A stretch of 64,000 nucleotides of DNA from Tetragenococcus halophilus subsp. flandriensis (GCF_030161475.1 NZ_BSUG01000004.1:1-64000), one strand, 5' to 3'; positions 45,123-55,071 are shown, counted from the first letter of the stretch. A program made the numbers and translations. The notes: generated by a model not told the origin, from the letters alone.

Positions 45123-45461
45123 ATGGATATTGGAAAGCGAATTTATGAATTACGTACAAATCAGAAAATGAGTGCAAAAGATCTTGCAAAGAAGGTGGGA
45201 GTCTCGGCCGCATTTATTTCAGCATTGGAACATCATACGACAAGTGCTTCGATTACAACATTGGAAAATTTGTGTAATGGATTAGATGTTTCCTTAAGTG
45301 AATTTTTTCAAGAGGAGGAAGCACCATTAGATGTTGAGTTATTTCATAAATTTGCAAATATGAACACTGAACAAAAAACAGCTATTCTAAATTTAATTGA
45401 AGTTTTTTGCCCAGTAAATTCAGAAGACGAAACTAAAGAAAACAAGGAGGCTAATGAATGA
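45123..45461 (+). CDS. XRE-family transcriptional regulator
   Basis: A 112-residue protein with an N-terminal helix-turn-helix of the Cro/CI type (IGKRIYELRTNQKMSAKDLA, then VSAAFISALEHHTT) and a short acidic tail. The start at 45123 has GGAGGG 6 nt upstream. It overlaps the P-type ATPase gene by 4 nt (ATGA), so it is the first gene of a two-gene operon and probably senses a condition tied to that pump. A small inverted repeat, TTAAG-N5-CTTAA (45072-45086), precedes it. Confidence 0.88.
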   Translation: MDIGKRIYELRTNQKMSAKDLAKKVGVSAAFISALEHHTTSASITTLENLCNGLDVSLSEFFQEEEAPLDVELFHKFANMNTEQKTAILNLIEVFCPVNSEDETKENKEANE

Positions 45462-48118
45462 AAGAAGACTATCAGGTATCAGTTGAAGAAACAATAGAAA
45501 AATTTGATACAAACCGAAAAGAAGGACTCACACAGCAAACCGTCGATAAACGTTTAGAAGAGAATGGACGTAATGAGATCCAAGAAGGAAAGAAAACTTC
45601 TGCTTGGAAATTATTGTGGAATAATATAAATGACCTAATTGTATATCTATTATTAGCAGCTGCAGTTATTTCCTTTCTTATGGATGACCTAGCAGAGACC
45701 ATCGCGATATTACTAGCTTTGCTACTTGCGGTACTTACTGGTTTTTTTACAGAATTACAAGCACAAAAATCAGTTGAATCCTTACAGAGTATGATTTATA
45801 CCACCACTACGGTTATTCGAGATGGCAAGACACAAACCATTGACGCAGGAAGTGTTGTCCCCGGAGACGTGCTCTTATTACGAGAAGGTGACGCGATTGC
45901 TGCAGATGGTCGAATTATTTCTAGTAACAACTTTGCCTGTATTGAATCGGCGTTAACGGGAGAATCAGAAGCGGTTGAAAAAAGCGCAGATGATATTTCT
46001 GAAGAAGAAGTCCCTTTAGGCGATCAGCAAAACATGGTTTTTTCCGGTACAGCTGTGACCCGCGGGTATGCTTATGTTGTTGTGACTGAAACTGGTATGG
46101 AAACTGAAGTTGGTAAAATTAGTGGTATGTTAGATGAAGCAAATGATGAAAAAACACCACTAGATATAGAATTAGATAAATTAAGTAAGGCTATTATCGT
46201 TGCGGCTTTCATTGCTGGTGTTGCAGTGCTTGTTGCAGGTCTTATTACGGACAAACCCTTTGTTGAAATGATTCATATCGCTATTATTTTAGCTGTTGCT
46301 GCTATACCCGAAGCAATGCCAGCAGTAGAAACAATCACCTTATCAAAAGGTATGAACACTATGGCTCAACGTAAAGCTTTAGTGAAGTCACTGCCAGCCG
46401 TAGAAACGCTGGGAGCAACCAGTGTAATTGCTAGTGATAAGACAGGGACATTAACTGAAAACCAAATGATGGCTTCTGAACTAGTGTTAGGTGATGAAAC
46501 ACATTATGAAGTTACAGGTGAAGGTTATGACCCACACGGATCTGTCAAAAAAGATGGAGAAGAAATTACTCCAGAAAATAATGAAAGCTTAATGCAATTT
46601 ATTCAATCCGGTGTTTTATGTAATACGGCTCATATAGACCAAAATGAAGAGGGACAATATGAAGTTGTGGGTGATCCTACAGATGGCGCCTTAGTTACAC
46701 TAGGCAAAAAAGTGGGATTAGACCGTGAAGACTTAGAAAAGCAAGGATTTGAAAAAATAGCTGAAGTTCCGTTTTCTTCTGAAAATAAATATATGATTGT
46801 GGTTTATGAAAAAGATGGCCAACGTCAGTTAATTATTAAGGGCGCTTTTGATGTTATTTTAGGTTTGGCTGATCAGACGCAAGAAACCAAAGATAATTTG
46901 CAAGAACAAAATGAAATGTTTGCTGAAAAAGGCCAACGTGTGATTGCAATTGCAAGCATCGAAGATTATGACGGTGGTTTGACCGAAGAAGAATTGAAAG
47001 ATTCTTTGGATGGTTTGAAAATTCAAGGATTAGTAGGCATTATTGATCCACCACGACCAGATGCATATGAATCCGTCGAAAGTGCACAAAATGCTGGTAT
47101 TAAGGTGAAGATGATCACTGGAGATCATCCCAAAACAGCTTCTATTATTGCTAAAGACATCGGCATAGCTGACCATGAAAAAATTATGACCGGTAGAGAA
47201 ATTGATGAACAAGTAGATAATGAAAATTTTGCTGAACTAGTGGATGATACATCGGTTTTTGCCCGAGTTTCTCCAGAAAATAAGATGCAGATCGTATCAG
47301 CGCTTAAAAAAGAAAGCGAAGTTGTTTCAATGACCGGCGACGGTGTGAATGACGCCCCTGCTTTAAAAGATGCTAATATCGGCGTTGCTATGGGCATCAG
47401 AGGTACTGAAGTCGCTAAAGAAGCTTCAGATATGATCTTAACAGATGACCGTTTTGGTACAATCGTGGATTCGGTTAAAGAAGGAAGAATTATTTTTGAC
47501 AATATTAAAAAATATGTTTCTTTCCTATTTGCTTGTAATATGGTAGAAATTGTCGCGATCTTTGCAAGTGTCGTCTTTTTACTACCGATGCCGATCGCAC
47601 CCTTACACATCCTATTTTTAAATTTGATTATTGATATTGCACCAGCTATGTCATTATCTTTTGAACCTGCTGAGGATAATGTAATGGCAAGAGGACCACG
47701 TTCCAAAAAAGATAGTTTAGTCAATCGCCACTTTTTGACACGTATCGTATTTAGTGGAATAATTATTGGTTTATCAGCCTTTATCCTATTTTGGGTACTG
47801 CTAAATGGCGATCAGTCAGGTGAATATTTACAAACGGCTGTATTTACTTTTATGGCAGTTGCACAATTAATGCACATTTTTAATGTTAGAAAGACGAATT
47901 CCTTTGGTCTTGACCGCAGCTTTTTCCAAAATAAAGCTTTAATAGGTTCGATTATACTATCTATTGCTTTACAATTAGTTGCTGTTTATGTGCCATTTAT
48001 GAATGATCTTTTAGGTACTGAACCATTAAGACTTGTTACTTGGTTAGGAATCCTTGGTGCAGCTATCATATCTACAGTAATTGTAGGATTGTTTAATAAA
48101 ATAAAATATCATCACTAA
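45458..48118 (+). CDS. Cation-translocating P-type ATPase (P2 type, calcium-like)
   Basis: A membrane pump of 886 residues. Actuator loop TGESEAVEK, phosphorylation site DKTGTLT (Asp327), and hinge TGDGVNDAPALKDANIG are intact. Membrane residues that bind Ca2+ in SERCA have counterparts: Glu in AAIPEAMPAV, Asn and Glu in CNMVEIV, Asn and Asp in LNLIIDIAPAM. Calcium export is thus the best guess; sodium or another cation is possible. It is coupled to an upstream XRE regulator. No terminator was recognised after it. Confidence 0.9.
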   Translation: MKEDYQVSVEETIEKFDTNRKEGLTQQTVDKRLEENGRNEIQEGKKTSAWKLLWNNINDLIVYLLLAAAVISFLMDDLAETIAILLALLLAVLTGFFTELQAQKSVESLQSMIYTTTTVIRDGKTQTIDAGSVVPGDVLLLREGDAIAADGRIISSNNFACIESALTGESEAVEKSADDISEEEVPLGDQQNMVFSGTAVTRGYAYVVVTETGMETEVGKISGMLDEANDEKTPLDIELDKLSKAIIVAAFIAGVAVLVAGLITDKPFVEMIHIAIILAVAAIPEAMPAVETITLSKGMNTMAQRKALVKSLPAVETLGATSVIASDKTGTLTENQMMASELVLGDETHYEVTGEGYDPHGSVKKDGEEITPENNESLMQFIQSGVLCNTAHIDQNEEGQYEVVGDPTDGALVTLGKKVGLDREDLEKQGFEKIAEVPFSSENKYMIVVYEKDGQRQLIIKGAFDVILGLADQTQETKDNLQEQNEMFAEKGQRVIAIASIEDYDGGLTEEELKDSLDGLKIQGLVGIIDPPRPDAYESVESAQNAGIKVKMITGDHPKTASIIAKDIGIADHEKIMTGREIDEQVDNENFAELVDDTSVFARVSPENKMQIVSALKKESEVVSMTGDGVNDAPALKDANIGVAMGIRGTEVAKEASDMILTDDRFGTIVDSVKEGRIIFDNIKKYVSFLFACNMVEIVAIFASVVFLLPMPIAPLHILFLNLIIDIAPAMSLSFEPAEDNVMARGPRSKKDSLVNRHFLTRIVFSGIIIGLSAFILFWVLLNGDQSGEYLQTAVFTFMAVAQLMHIFNVRKTNSFGLDRSFFQNKALIGSIILSIALQLVAVYVPFMNDLLGTEPLRLVTWLGILGAAIISTVIVGLFNKIKYHH

Positions 48119-48272
48119 TTCATGTTTAGTAACCTTTTATCGGTTCTATAACATTTTATAAATTGATGGATAAAATAAATTTTCCCCTCTGTATTTAACG
48201 TTGAAATTTGATATAATGATTTCAACAAGTGAAATAAAAGGCTTACAAAAAGCTATAAGAGGGGAATTTTTT

Positions 48273-49775
48273 ATGGGAAAATTAATCGATTTGCAAAATG
48301 ATTCTGATATCCGCGGTATTGCTATTGATACAGAGGAATATCAAGCAAATGTGACGGTTGCTGCGGTGCGAAAAATTGCTGTGGGTATCGTGAATTGGCT
48401 GCATGAAATGGGCGTTGAAGATAAATTAACCATTGGCGTTGGTAGAGATAGTCGCTTAAGCGGTCAGAAATTGCAAGAAGCACTCATTGAAGAGTTAGTT
48501 TCTTACGGAGTGGATGTCTATGATTTTGGTTTGGCTACCACCCCATCTTTATTTATGAGTACACAGTTTGCTCAATTTTCATGTGATGCAGGGATTATGT
48601 TGACTGCCAGCCACTTGCCTTATTATTACAATGGTGTAAAAGTTTTCAGTCAAAAAGGTGGGGCAGAAAAAGAAGATATTACTTATATTTTGTCCCATAC
48701 TGAAAAAAAGGAGCAGGCTAATGTGGGTACGATAACAAAGGCCGATTTACTTACTGTTTATGCCAACGATCTAGTTGAAAAAATACGTGCAGCTAGCAAA
48801 CAAAATATAGAAAAACCACTGGTCGATTTTAAAATTGTAGTCGATGCAGGAAACGGAGCGGGGGGCTTTTTTGCTGAAAAAGTTTTACAACCTTTAGGAG
48901 CTGATACTACAGGTTCCCAATTTTTAGAACCGGACGGGAACTTCCCTAACCATGTTCCTAATCCTAACAATCAGGAAGCTATGGAAAGTATCCAAAAAGC
49001 AGTTTTAGCTAATCAGGCAGATTTAGGCGTGATTTTTGATACCGATGTGGACCGTTCGGCTGTAGTAACCAAATCAGGCGATTTATTGAATCGTACGAAC
49101 TTGGTTGCGGTATTAAGTCGTATTATTTTAGCTGAACATCCCGGGACGAGCATTGTCACAAATTCACCGACTACTGACCATGTAAAGGTATTTATTGAAT
49201 CTTTAGGCGGTAAACAGGTTCGCTATGTTTCTGGTTACCGTAATGTGAGCAATAAAGCACTAGAATTAAATCGAGCAGGCATTGATAGCCAACTGGCAGT
49301 TGAAACCAGTGGTCATGCGGCTTTTAAAGAAAATTACTTTCTAGATGACGGCGCTTATATGGTCGCCAAAATTTTAATGCTCCTACCAGAATTACAAGCC
49401 GAAGGAAAGACTTTGGAATCATTGATTGCTGATTTAAAACAACCGCTTGAAGTACAAGAAGTTCGTTTTAAATTAGAAACAGAGGATGATCGTGCATTAG
49501 GTGAAAAAGTCATTGAGCAGATTGCTGATATCGATGTAGCTGGTTGGGAAATCGATCCTGAAAATGAAGAAGGCATTCGGTTTCATTTGAGCCAGCCTTA
49601 TGGCCAAGGTTGGTTTTTATTACGAATGAGCTTGCATCAACCTTTCTTAGTATTACAAATTGAAAATGATGAAAAAGGTCATATTGTTCCTGTGCTAAAA
49701 AGAATGCATGAATTTTTAAATAACTATCCAGAAGTCAATCAGGAAAAATTGTTATCATTAATATCAAATAGTTAA
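48273..49775 (+). CDS. Phosphoglucomutase/phosphomannomutase family protein
   Basis: A 500-residue alpha-D-phosphohexomutase with the four usual domains. The active serine is in TASHLPYYYNGVK, where the Asn of the canonical TASHNP is Leu. The metal loop is DTDVDRSAV, the sugar loop is ETSGHAAF, and the phosphate-binding C-terminal segment LLRMSLHQP replaces the typical RPSGTEP. So it is a divergent branch whose sugar specificity cannot be assigned. The start at 48273 has AGAGGGGAA upstream; a 24-codon longer frame lacks a site. Single gene. Confidence 0.88.
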   Translation: MGKLIDLQNDSDIRGIAIDTEEYQANVTVAAVRKIAVGIVNWLHEMGVEDKLTIGVGRDSRLSGQKLQEALIEELVSYGVDVYDFGLATTPSLFMSTQFAQFSCDAGIMLTASHLPYYYNGVKVFSQKGGAEKEDITYILSHTEKKEQANVGTITKADLLTVYANDLVEKIRAASKQNIEKPLVDFKIVVDAGNGAGGFFAEKVLQPLGADTTGSQFLEPDGNFPNHVPNPNNQEAMESIQKAVLANQADLGVIFDTDVDRSAVVTKSGDLLNRTNLVAVLSRIILAEHPGTSIVTNSPTTDHVKVFIESLGGKQVRYVSGYRNVSNKALELNRAGIDSQLAVETSGHAAFKENYFLDDGAYMVAKILMLLPELQAEGKTLESLIADLKQPLEVQEVRFKLETEDDRALGEKVIEQIADIDVAGWEIDPENEEGIRFHLSQPYGQGWFLLRMSLHQPFLVLQIENDEKGHIVPVLKRMHEFLNNYPEVNQEKLLSLISNS

Positions 49776-49793
49776 TCGTTAAGAAATAGAATC

Positions 49794-49838
49794 ATTCCCA
49801 GCAAAGTGACGAATGTTGTGTCTTTGCTGGGGATTTTT
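49794..49838 (+). terminator. Phosphohexomutase terminator
   Basis: A 13-14 bp stem (ATTCCCAGCAAAG / CTTTGCTGGGGAT, one G-U) with a 14-nt loop and T run. Confidence 0.88.
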
Positions 49839-49934
49839 TATTACAATAAGACTAGAAATAGTCATAGAACTTCGTTTGAAAATGAAAAGAAAAATCTATA
49901 TAATAGACAGCAATTAGAGAATGGAGGGAAATGA

Positions 49935-51317
49935 ATGGAAATTTTCCGAAAAAGACCAATTGAAAAAACTTCTTTCAATACATTAAAAAGAGAACTAAAA
50001 TTAAAAGATTTAATTATGCTAGGAATCGGCGCTATTATTGGGACAGGGATTTTCGTTGTCACTGGACAGGCTTCGGCGGACTATGCAGGTCCAGCTTCTA
50101 TGATTTCCTTTATTATTGCAGCTTTAGTTGTTATTTTAAATGGTATCTGTTTTGCGGAATTTGCTTCAAGAGTGCCTGTGTCAGGAGGACCTTATAGCTA
50201 TATGTATGTGGTCTTTGGGGAATTGACAGCTTGGATCGCTGGCTGGTTATTGATTTGTGAGTATATGTTAGCCGTTTCCTCGGTTGCTTCAGGTTGGTCC
50301 GGTTATTTTCAAGGGTTTTTGAGTAATTGGGGCATTCAACTGCCTCAAGCATTAACTGCTGGTTACAATCCAGAAGAAGGTACATATATTGATTTGATCG
50401 CAGCTTTAGTCATGATTTTAGTCACATTGTGGGTTACACAAGAGGCTAAAAAAGCATTACGTTTGAATAATGCGATGGTATGGGTAAAATTTGCTGTGAT
50501 TATTTTATTTGTTGCCGTGGGTGTATTTTTTGTTCAACCTGATAATTGGCAGCCTTATATGCCTTATGGTACACAAGGAATTTTTAGTGGTGCAGCTTTA
50601 GTATTTTTTGCCTTTTTAGGTTTTGATTCGATTTCCATGGCAGCTGAAGAGGTCGAAAATCCACAAAAAGATGTACCCCGGGGAATTATTGGTTCCATTT
50701 TGATTGCAACGGTTTTATATGTAGCTGTTACTTTAATTTTGACAGGGATGGTCCCTTTTTCAAAATTAGGTGTTGCCGACCCAGTGGCTTTTGCTATGCG
50801 CTATATCGATCAAGGATTTATCGGTTCTGTCATTTCAGTTGGGACGATTTTGACCTTATTAACTGTTACGATATCGATGCTTTATTCTTTAGCAAGGCTG
50901 ATTTATTCTATTAGTAAGGACGGTTTGTTACCGAAATACTTACAACAGATTGACGAAAAAAGACGTACGCCTAAACACGCAACATTTGTTGCGGGTGGCA
51001 TAGGCTTATTCTTTGCGGCCGCTTTTCCATTGAATATTTTAGCTGAATTGACAAATATTACGGCACTTGCATGTTTAGCTTTAATGGCTCTGGGTGTGAT
51101 TCGCTTACGTAAAATGCTAGGTCCTCCTAAAAAAGATGAGTTCAAAGTTCCATTGGTGCCTCTACTTCCAATTATCTCGGTACTTTCTTGTGTATTTTTG
51201 ATGTTACAGTTGGATAAAGTTACTTGGACAGTCTTTATTATCTCTCTTGTTTTAGGATTAGCTATTTATTTTGGTTATGGATATCGACATAGTGATTTAA
51301 ATGAAAAAAAGAGCTGA
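49935..51317 (+). CDS. Amino acid permease, APC superfamily
   Basis: A 460-residue transporter with about 12 membrane segments. The first helix GIGAIIGTGIFVVTG and the motif FAFLGFDSISMAAEEVENPQ place it in the cationic amino acid transporter-like (CAT/YfnA) branch of APC. The exact substrate is unknown. ATG has GGAGGGAA upstream. Single gene, convergent with telA, sharing a bidirectional terminator that begins within its last codons. Confidence 0.92.
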   Translation: MEIFRKRPIEKTSFNTLKRELKLKDLIMLGIGAIIGTGIFVVTGQASADYAGPASMISFIIAALVVILNGICFAEFASRVPVSGGPYSYMYVVFGELTAWIAGWLLICEYMLAVSSVASGWSGYFQGFLSNWGIQLPQALTAGYNPEEGTYIDLIAALVMILVTLWVTQEAKKALRLNNAMVWVKFAVIILFVAVGVFFVQPDNWQPYMPYGTQGIFSGAALVFFAFLGFDSISMAAEEVENPQKDVPRGIIGSILIATVLYVAVTLILTGMVPFSKLGVADPVAFAMRYIDQGFIGSVISVGTILTLLTVTISMLYSLARLIYSISKDGLLPKYLQQIDEKRRTPKHATFVAGGIGLFFAAAFPLNILAELTNITALACLALMALGVIRLRKMLGPPKKDEFKVPLVPLLPIISVLSCVFLMLQLDKVTWTVFIISLVLGLAIYFGYGYRHSDLNEKKS

Positions 51318-51374
51318 TGTAAAATACTCCCTGAAAGAATTATCCTTTCAGGGAGTGTCATCAAGCTCTTTTTT
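51304..51374. terminator. Nested bidirectional terminator
   Basis: Outer arms AAAAAAAGAGCTGATG and CATCAAGCTCTTTTTTT enclose an inner perfect 12-bp stem (ACTCCCTGAAAG / CTTTCAGGGAGT). The outer arms include the last codons and stop of the permease and touch the stop of telA. It should work on both strands. Confidence 0.88.
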
Positions 51375-52573
51375 TATTGCTCGTTTTTAGTGGTTAATTC
51401 GATTAACTTTTGTTTTAAGCCTTCTTCCATTTCGCCAAGTTCTAGTTCTGCATTACGACGGTTTTCTTTACCTTCTTTTTGGATACGTAAAGTTTCTTCG
51501 ATCGTTTCTACTAAGTCATTTTGTGTTTGTTGCAAGGTGTCGACGTCGACAATGCCACGTTCATTTTCTTTTGCCGTTTCAACGGCCGAAACTTTCAGCA
51601 TTTCAGCATTTTTCTTCAATAAATCATTTGTCGTTTCAGAGACTTGTCTTTGAGCTGTTACAGCCTCTTTTTGACGTAAGAGGGTTAAAGCTATAACAAC
51701 TTGGTTTTTCCATAAAGGAATAGCCGTATTGATCGAAGATTGGATTTTTTCTGCTAAAGCTTGATTGGTGTTTTGAATTAAGCGAATTTGTGGTGCTTGT
51801 TGCAGGGAAATTTCACGCGTTAAACGCAAGTCATGCGTCCGTTTATCTAAACGATCTAAAAATTGAGCGTAATCATTTGCCATTTGCACGTCCATTTGTT
51901 CGCCGGTTTGTTTTGCTTTTTCCATTGCTTCAGGAATAGTTTTTTGTTCTAATTCTTCCATTTTCACTTCGCTAGCAGCAATATAAATATTTAAAGCATC
52001 AAAATAATCCTTATTTTTTTGATAGAGTTGCTCAAGCATTGCATGGTCTTCAAGCAGCCCCTCTTTTTCCTTATCTAATTTAACGGCAACCTTATCCACT
52101 TGGGCACCGATTTTTTGGTATTTTGCTGTGATTTCATAAATCGACTGTTTCACTTTACCGAACATACGTTGAAAAATGTTACCCTCGCCGGCACGAAGTT
52201 CGTCAGGGTTGGCTTCTTGCAAACGATACATTAGATCGTTAAGCGTATCTCCAATCGGCCCAATATCAGAGCTTTGTACTTGACTTAACATTGATTGTGA
52301 GAATTCACTCAATTTTGTTTGTGCTTTTGTCCCATAAGTTAACACCGCTTGTTGATCTGTAGCATCAATCTGATCGGCTAATTGCTTAGCTTGCTGTTGC
52401 CTTTCTTCTGATAATTTATCAACTAAACGGGGTGCTTGCTCTTGCGTATGTAGATCGGCGATTTCCTTTTGTTGAGTGGCTGTTAATTGATTTAAATCAG
52501 GTGTAAATGAATCATCCATCAAATCTTCTAAAGTCTTGTCAACAGAAGTTGGTTGCTTCGAGCGGTCGGACAT
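51374..52573 (-). CDS. telA: TelA-like toxic anion resistance family protein
   Basis: A 399-residue cytoplasmic protein, almost wholly helical with coiled-coil tendency. It matches the TelA/KlaA family: [36 protein letters not shown] and [17 protein letters not shown]. Family members are linked to tellurite and to cell-wall antimicrobial tolerance, but the mechanism is not settled. The start at 52573 has AAGGAGGA 6-7 nt upstream. It lies 54 nt after xpaC; this pair is conserved in Firmicutes. Confidence 0.93.
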   Translation of the reverse strand: MSDRSKQPTSVDKTLEDLMDDSFTPDLNQLTATQQKEIADLHTQEQAPRLVDKLSEERQQQAKQLADQIDATDQQAVLTYGTKAQTKLSEFSQSMLSQVQSSDIGPIGDTLNDLMYRLQEANPDELRAGEGNIFQRMFGKVKQSIYEITAKYQKIGAQVDKVAVKLDKEKEGLLEDHAMLEQLYQKNKDYFDALNIYIAASEVKMEELEQKTIPEAMEKAKQTGEQMDVQMANDYAQFLDRLDKRTHDLRLTREISLQQAPQIRLIQNTNQALAEKIQSSINTAIPLWKNQVVIALTLLRQKEAVTAQRQVSETTNDLLKKNAEMLKVSAVETAKENERGIVDVDTLQQTQNDLVETIEETLRIQKEGKENRRNAELELGEMEEGLKQKLIELTTKNEQ

Positions 52574-52627
52574 AACAATTTCCTCCTTCAATAGTTTGAA
52601 AAACAGAAGAAGATAAAAGTTAAACTT

Positions 52628-53305
52628 TTATCTAGCTTCATGTTGTTTGTAATCACCGTTTTGTTTTAAACTTTGTTTAGCAATAGTCATTTCTACATCT
52701 AAATCGTCTAAATCATCAGCGACAAATTTCTGATAATCAATTGTGATTAAAGCAGCCATCTGATCGATGATTTGAATACTTTCTTCGATCTTATCATAAG
52801 TATCACGATTTTTTATTTCATGTTCGTTGATTTCCATAAATTTGTCGGTTAAATCTACTAAGTTTGGTAGATGAGTGTATAAAAAGTGGTTAGCCTCAGG
52901 CATTCGTTTAGGAGAGTCAACAATTTCTTTAAATAAAGCCTTAGCTGCTTTGATGGTATCATGACGTAAATCAACGGCTCTTAGTTTGCCGCTTTTGTTC
53001 ATCGTTGCTTGTAAATGGTCAATTTGTTTTTTTGTTTGATTCATCGTTTGACGGAACATATCGATTTCACTGTCAGACATACCAGCATCGATATAACTTT
53101 GCTCTCTTTTTTTTGATAGAGTAGGTAGTTCACTTTTATTAGAATGCTTCGATCTTCCCTTGAAACCATAATAGATTAAAAAGCCGCCAGCAACAAAAAA
53201 CAGCAATGGGAAATGATCGAATGAGTCATTTCCGGAAAAAATGTTAAGCAAAAAAATGACTCCCAAAATGACGCCAATCCATAATGCCCATTTTGAATTT
53301 TTCAT
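52628..53305 (-). CDS. xpaC: XpaC-like 5-bromo-4-chloroindolyl phosphate hydrolysis family protein
   Basis: A 225-residue protein with two N-terminal membrane segments (WALWIGVILGVIFLLNIF and LLFFVAGGFLIYYGF) and a long helical cytoplasmic part (SYIDAGMSDSEIDMFRQTMN onward). This is the XpaC family; its original name comes from an indicator-substrate phenotype, and no real enzymatic role is established. It precedes telA and probably makes a membrane anchor or partner for it. ATG has AGGAGGTTT upstream. Confidence 0.88.
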   Translation of the reverse strand: MKNSKWALWIGVILGVIFLLNIFSGNDSFDHFPLLFFVAGGFLIYYGFKGRSKHSNKSELPTLSKKREQSYIDAGMSDSEIDMFRQTMNQTKKQIDHLQATMNKSGKLRAVDLRHDTIKAAKALFKEIVDSPKRMPEANHFLYTHLPNLVDLTDKFMEINEHEIKNRDTYDKIEESIQIIDQMAALITIDYQKFVADDLDDLDVEMTIAKQSLKQNGDYKQHEAR

Positions 53306-53496
53306 TTCTAAACCTCCTAAAATCCTTCTATATAAACGTCTTATGTTATTTCTCTACTCTTTTATTCTATCATGATATAGTAAATAAAAGAATCCGACTT
53401 GCGGTGTATTTCCATAATTTAGAAAAAACATAATCTTTTTTTATGTTAAAATAGTAAGAAATTGTGTAGGATAAAAAAAGAAAGATTGGTGAAATA

Positions 53497-54066
53497 ATGC
53501 TGAATTTTGACGATTTTGCAGAAAAAACGCTAACTAGAAAAGAGATATATAAAGGAAAAATCATTGATGTGGCTTTGGATGATGTAAAACTTCCTAGTGG
53601 TAAAACTTCTAAACGAGAACTAGTTTTCCATGCAGGAGGCGTGGGGATTATTGCTCTAACACCAGAAAATAAGATGGTGTTTGTACGTCAATTTAGAAAA
53701 CCCATGGAAAAAGTGATTTTAGAGATACCTGCAGGTAAAATTGATGAAGGCGAAGGGAATCATCCAGAAGATACAGGAAAAAGAGAATTAGAAGAAGAAA
53801 CTGGATATAAGTGTGCTTCTATGACTTTTCTTACTTCAATGTATTTATCGCCTGGGTTTTCAAATGAAATGTTGTATATTTATCAAGCCAATGATATCAA
53901 AAAGACATCTCATCCTAGATCACAAGATGAAGATGAGCTGCTTGAGCTTTACGAACTGACATTAGATGAAGCCGAGCAGGCTATTAAAGACCAAACGATT
54001 TGTGATGCTAAAACGATTTATGCGATCACCTGGTGGAAGTTGTTGATCTCACAAGGGAGTGTTTAA
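53497..54066 (+). CDS. nudF: ADP-ribose pyrophosphatase (NUDIX)
   Basis: Hydrolyses ADP-ribose and similar nucleotide sugars, 189 residues. The Nudix box begins at GKIDEGEG and ends RELEEETGY, with two more residues between the first Glu and the REL core than the standard count. The flanking FVRQFRKPMEKVILEIPAGK is typical of NudF. It is the first gene of nudF-macP-mtnN, with 3 nt to the next gene. Confidence 0.93.
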   Translation: MLNFDDFAEKTLTRKEIYKGKIIDVALDDVKLPSGKTSKRELVFHAGGVGIIALTPENKMVFVRQFRKPMEKVILEIPAGKIDEGEGNHPEDTGKRELEEETGYKCASMTFLTSMYLSPGFSNEMLYIYQANDIKKTSHPRSQDEDELLELYELTLDEAEQAIKDQTICDAKTIYAITWWKLLISQGSV

Positions 54067-54069
54067 CAT

Positions 54070-54351
54070 ATGGCAAAAGGTCCGCTTATTTCTCGCTCGC
54101 AGTTGCGTAAACATCGTGTCGAAGACGAAAAAAAGCAAGAAGAACAAAGGCAAGAGGAAACGCAATATCATGAAGAGGAGCAACGAATCGATAATTATTA
54201 TCGTAAACAATTGAAAAAAAATAAACCTCTTAACGCCACACGATCTAGTCAAAACCAGCGCTCAAGACAAATGAACAGTTTCTTGATGAAATGGATCGTT
54301 ATTGTATTTTTATTATTGGTACTGGTGTTAATGATGGTTTTCTTTATATAA
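54070..54351 (+). CDS. macP: MacP-like small membrane protein
   Basis: A 93-residue protein: a charged, Glu/Lys/Gln-rich cytoplasmic region of about 70 residues and one C-terminal membrane helix (WIVIVFLLLVLVLMMVFFI). The position between nudF and mtnN matches macP of Streptococcus pneumoniae, whose product activates the bifunctional penicillin-binding protein PBP2a and is phosphorylated by StkP. The sequence is low in complexity, so the call leans on synteny and topology. Start follows CAAGGGAG; 3 nt after nudF. Confidence 0.65.
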   Translation: MAKGPLISRSQLRKHRVEDEKKQEEQRQEETQYHEEEQRIDNYYRKQLKKNKPLNATRSSQNQRSRQMNSFLMKWIVIVFLLLVLVLMMVFFI

Positions 54352-54375
54352 ATTTGATGAAAAGGTTGGAAAGAC

Positions 54376-55068
54376 ATGAAAATAGGAATTATTGGTGCAA
54401 TGGCACAAGAAGTAAAAGTTTTGACTGACTCCTTCAAAGAAATAAAAAAATGGGAGAAAGCTGGCGCCACTTTTTATTCCGGCGAAATAGCTGGTAATGA
54501 AGTTATTGTAGTACAGTCTGGTATTGGTAAAGTATTAGCTTCACTAACAGCAAGCCTTCTGATTCAACACTACCAAGTTGATCTTTTAATTAATACCGGA
54601 TCGGCTGGCGGAATTGGTGAAGGACTGTCAGTTGGAGATGTGGTTATCGCAGAAAAGCTAGCTTATTATGATGTAGATGCTACAGGCTTTGGTTATAGTT
54701 ATGGTCAACTTCCAGGTGGCATGCCTCTGTATTATGAAACAGATAGCAAGTTGGTGGCACAAATTGCTGATGCAGCAGAGAAATCTAATCTTTCTGTAAA
54801 AAAAGGTTTGATTGTTACGGGGGATTCTTTTATCGATGATCAAGATAAAGTCCAAGAAATTTTAAACCATTTTCCAGCAGCCTTGTGTTGTGAAATGGAA
54901 GGAACAGCAATTGCTCAAACAGCTTACCAATTTGATGTACCGGTAGTTGTTATTCGAGCAATGAGCGATACAGCAGATCATGCTGCGACTCAAAGCTTTG
55001 ATGAGTTTATTGATGAAGCAGGTCAACGTTCAGCTGAGATGGTGCTGACTTTTATCCGCTCTATTTAA
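54376..55068 (+). CDS. mtnN: 5'-methylthioadenosine/S-adenosylhomocysteine nucleosidase
   Basis: Cleaves adenine from methylthioadenosine and S-adenosylhomocysteine, feeding methionine salvage and LuxS. The 230 residues carry IGIIGAMAQEV, the catalytic-site motif NTGSAGGIG, and the late CCEMEGTAIAQ and RAMSDTADHAA. It ends the nudF-macP-mtnN operon. Confidence 0.96.
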   Translation: MKIGIIGAMAQEVKVLTDSFKEIKKWEKAGATFYSGEIAGNEVIVVQSGIGKVLASLTASLLIQHYQVDLLINTGSAGGIGEGLSVGDVVIAEKLAYYDVDATGFGYSYGQLPGGMPLYYETDSKLVAQIADAAEKSNLSVKKGLIVTGDSFIDDQDKVQEILNHFPAALCCEMEGTAIAQTAYQFDVPVVVIRAMSDTADHAATQSFDEFIDEAGQRSAEMVLTFIRSI

Positions 55069-55071
55069 ATA

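Noticed and set aside
47125-47724. 199-codon open frame opposite the P-type ATPase
   Set aside because: It is the antisense shadow of a well-conserved gene, with no ribosome site.
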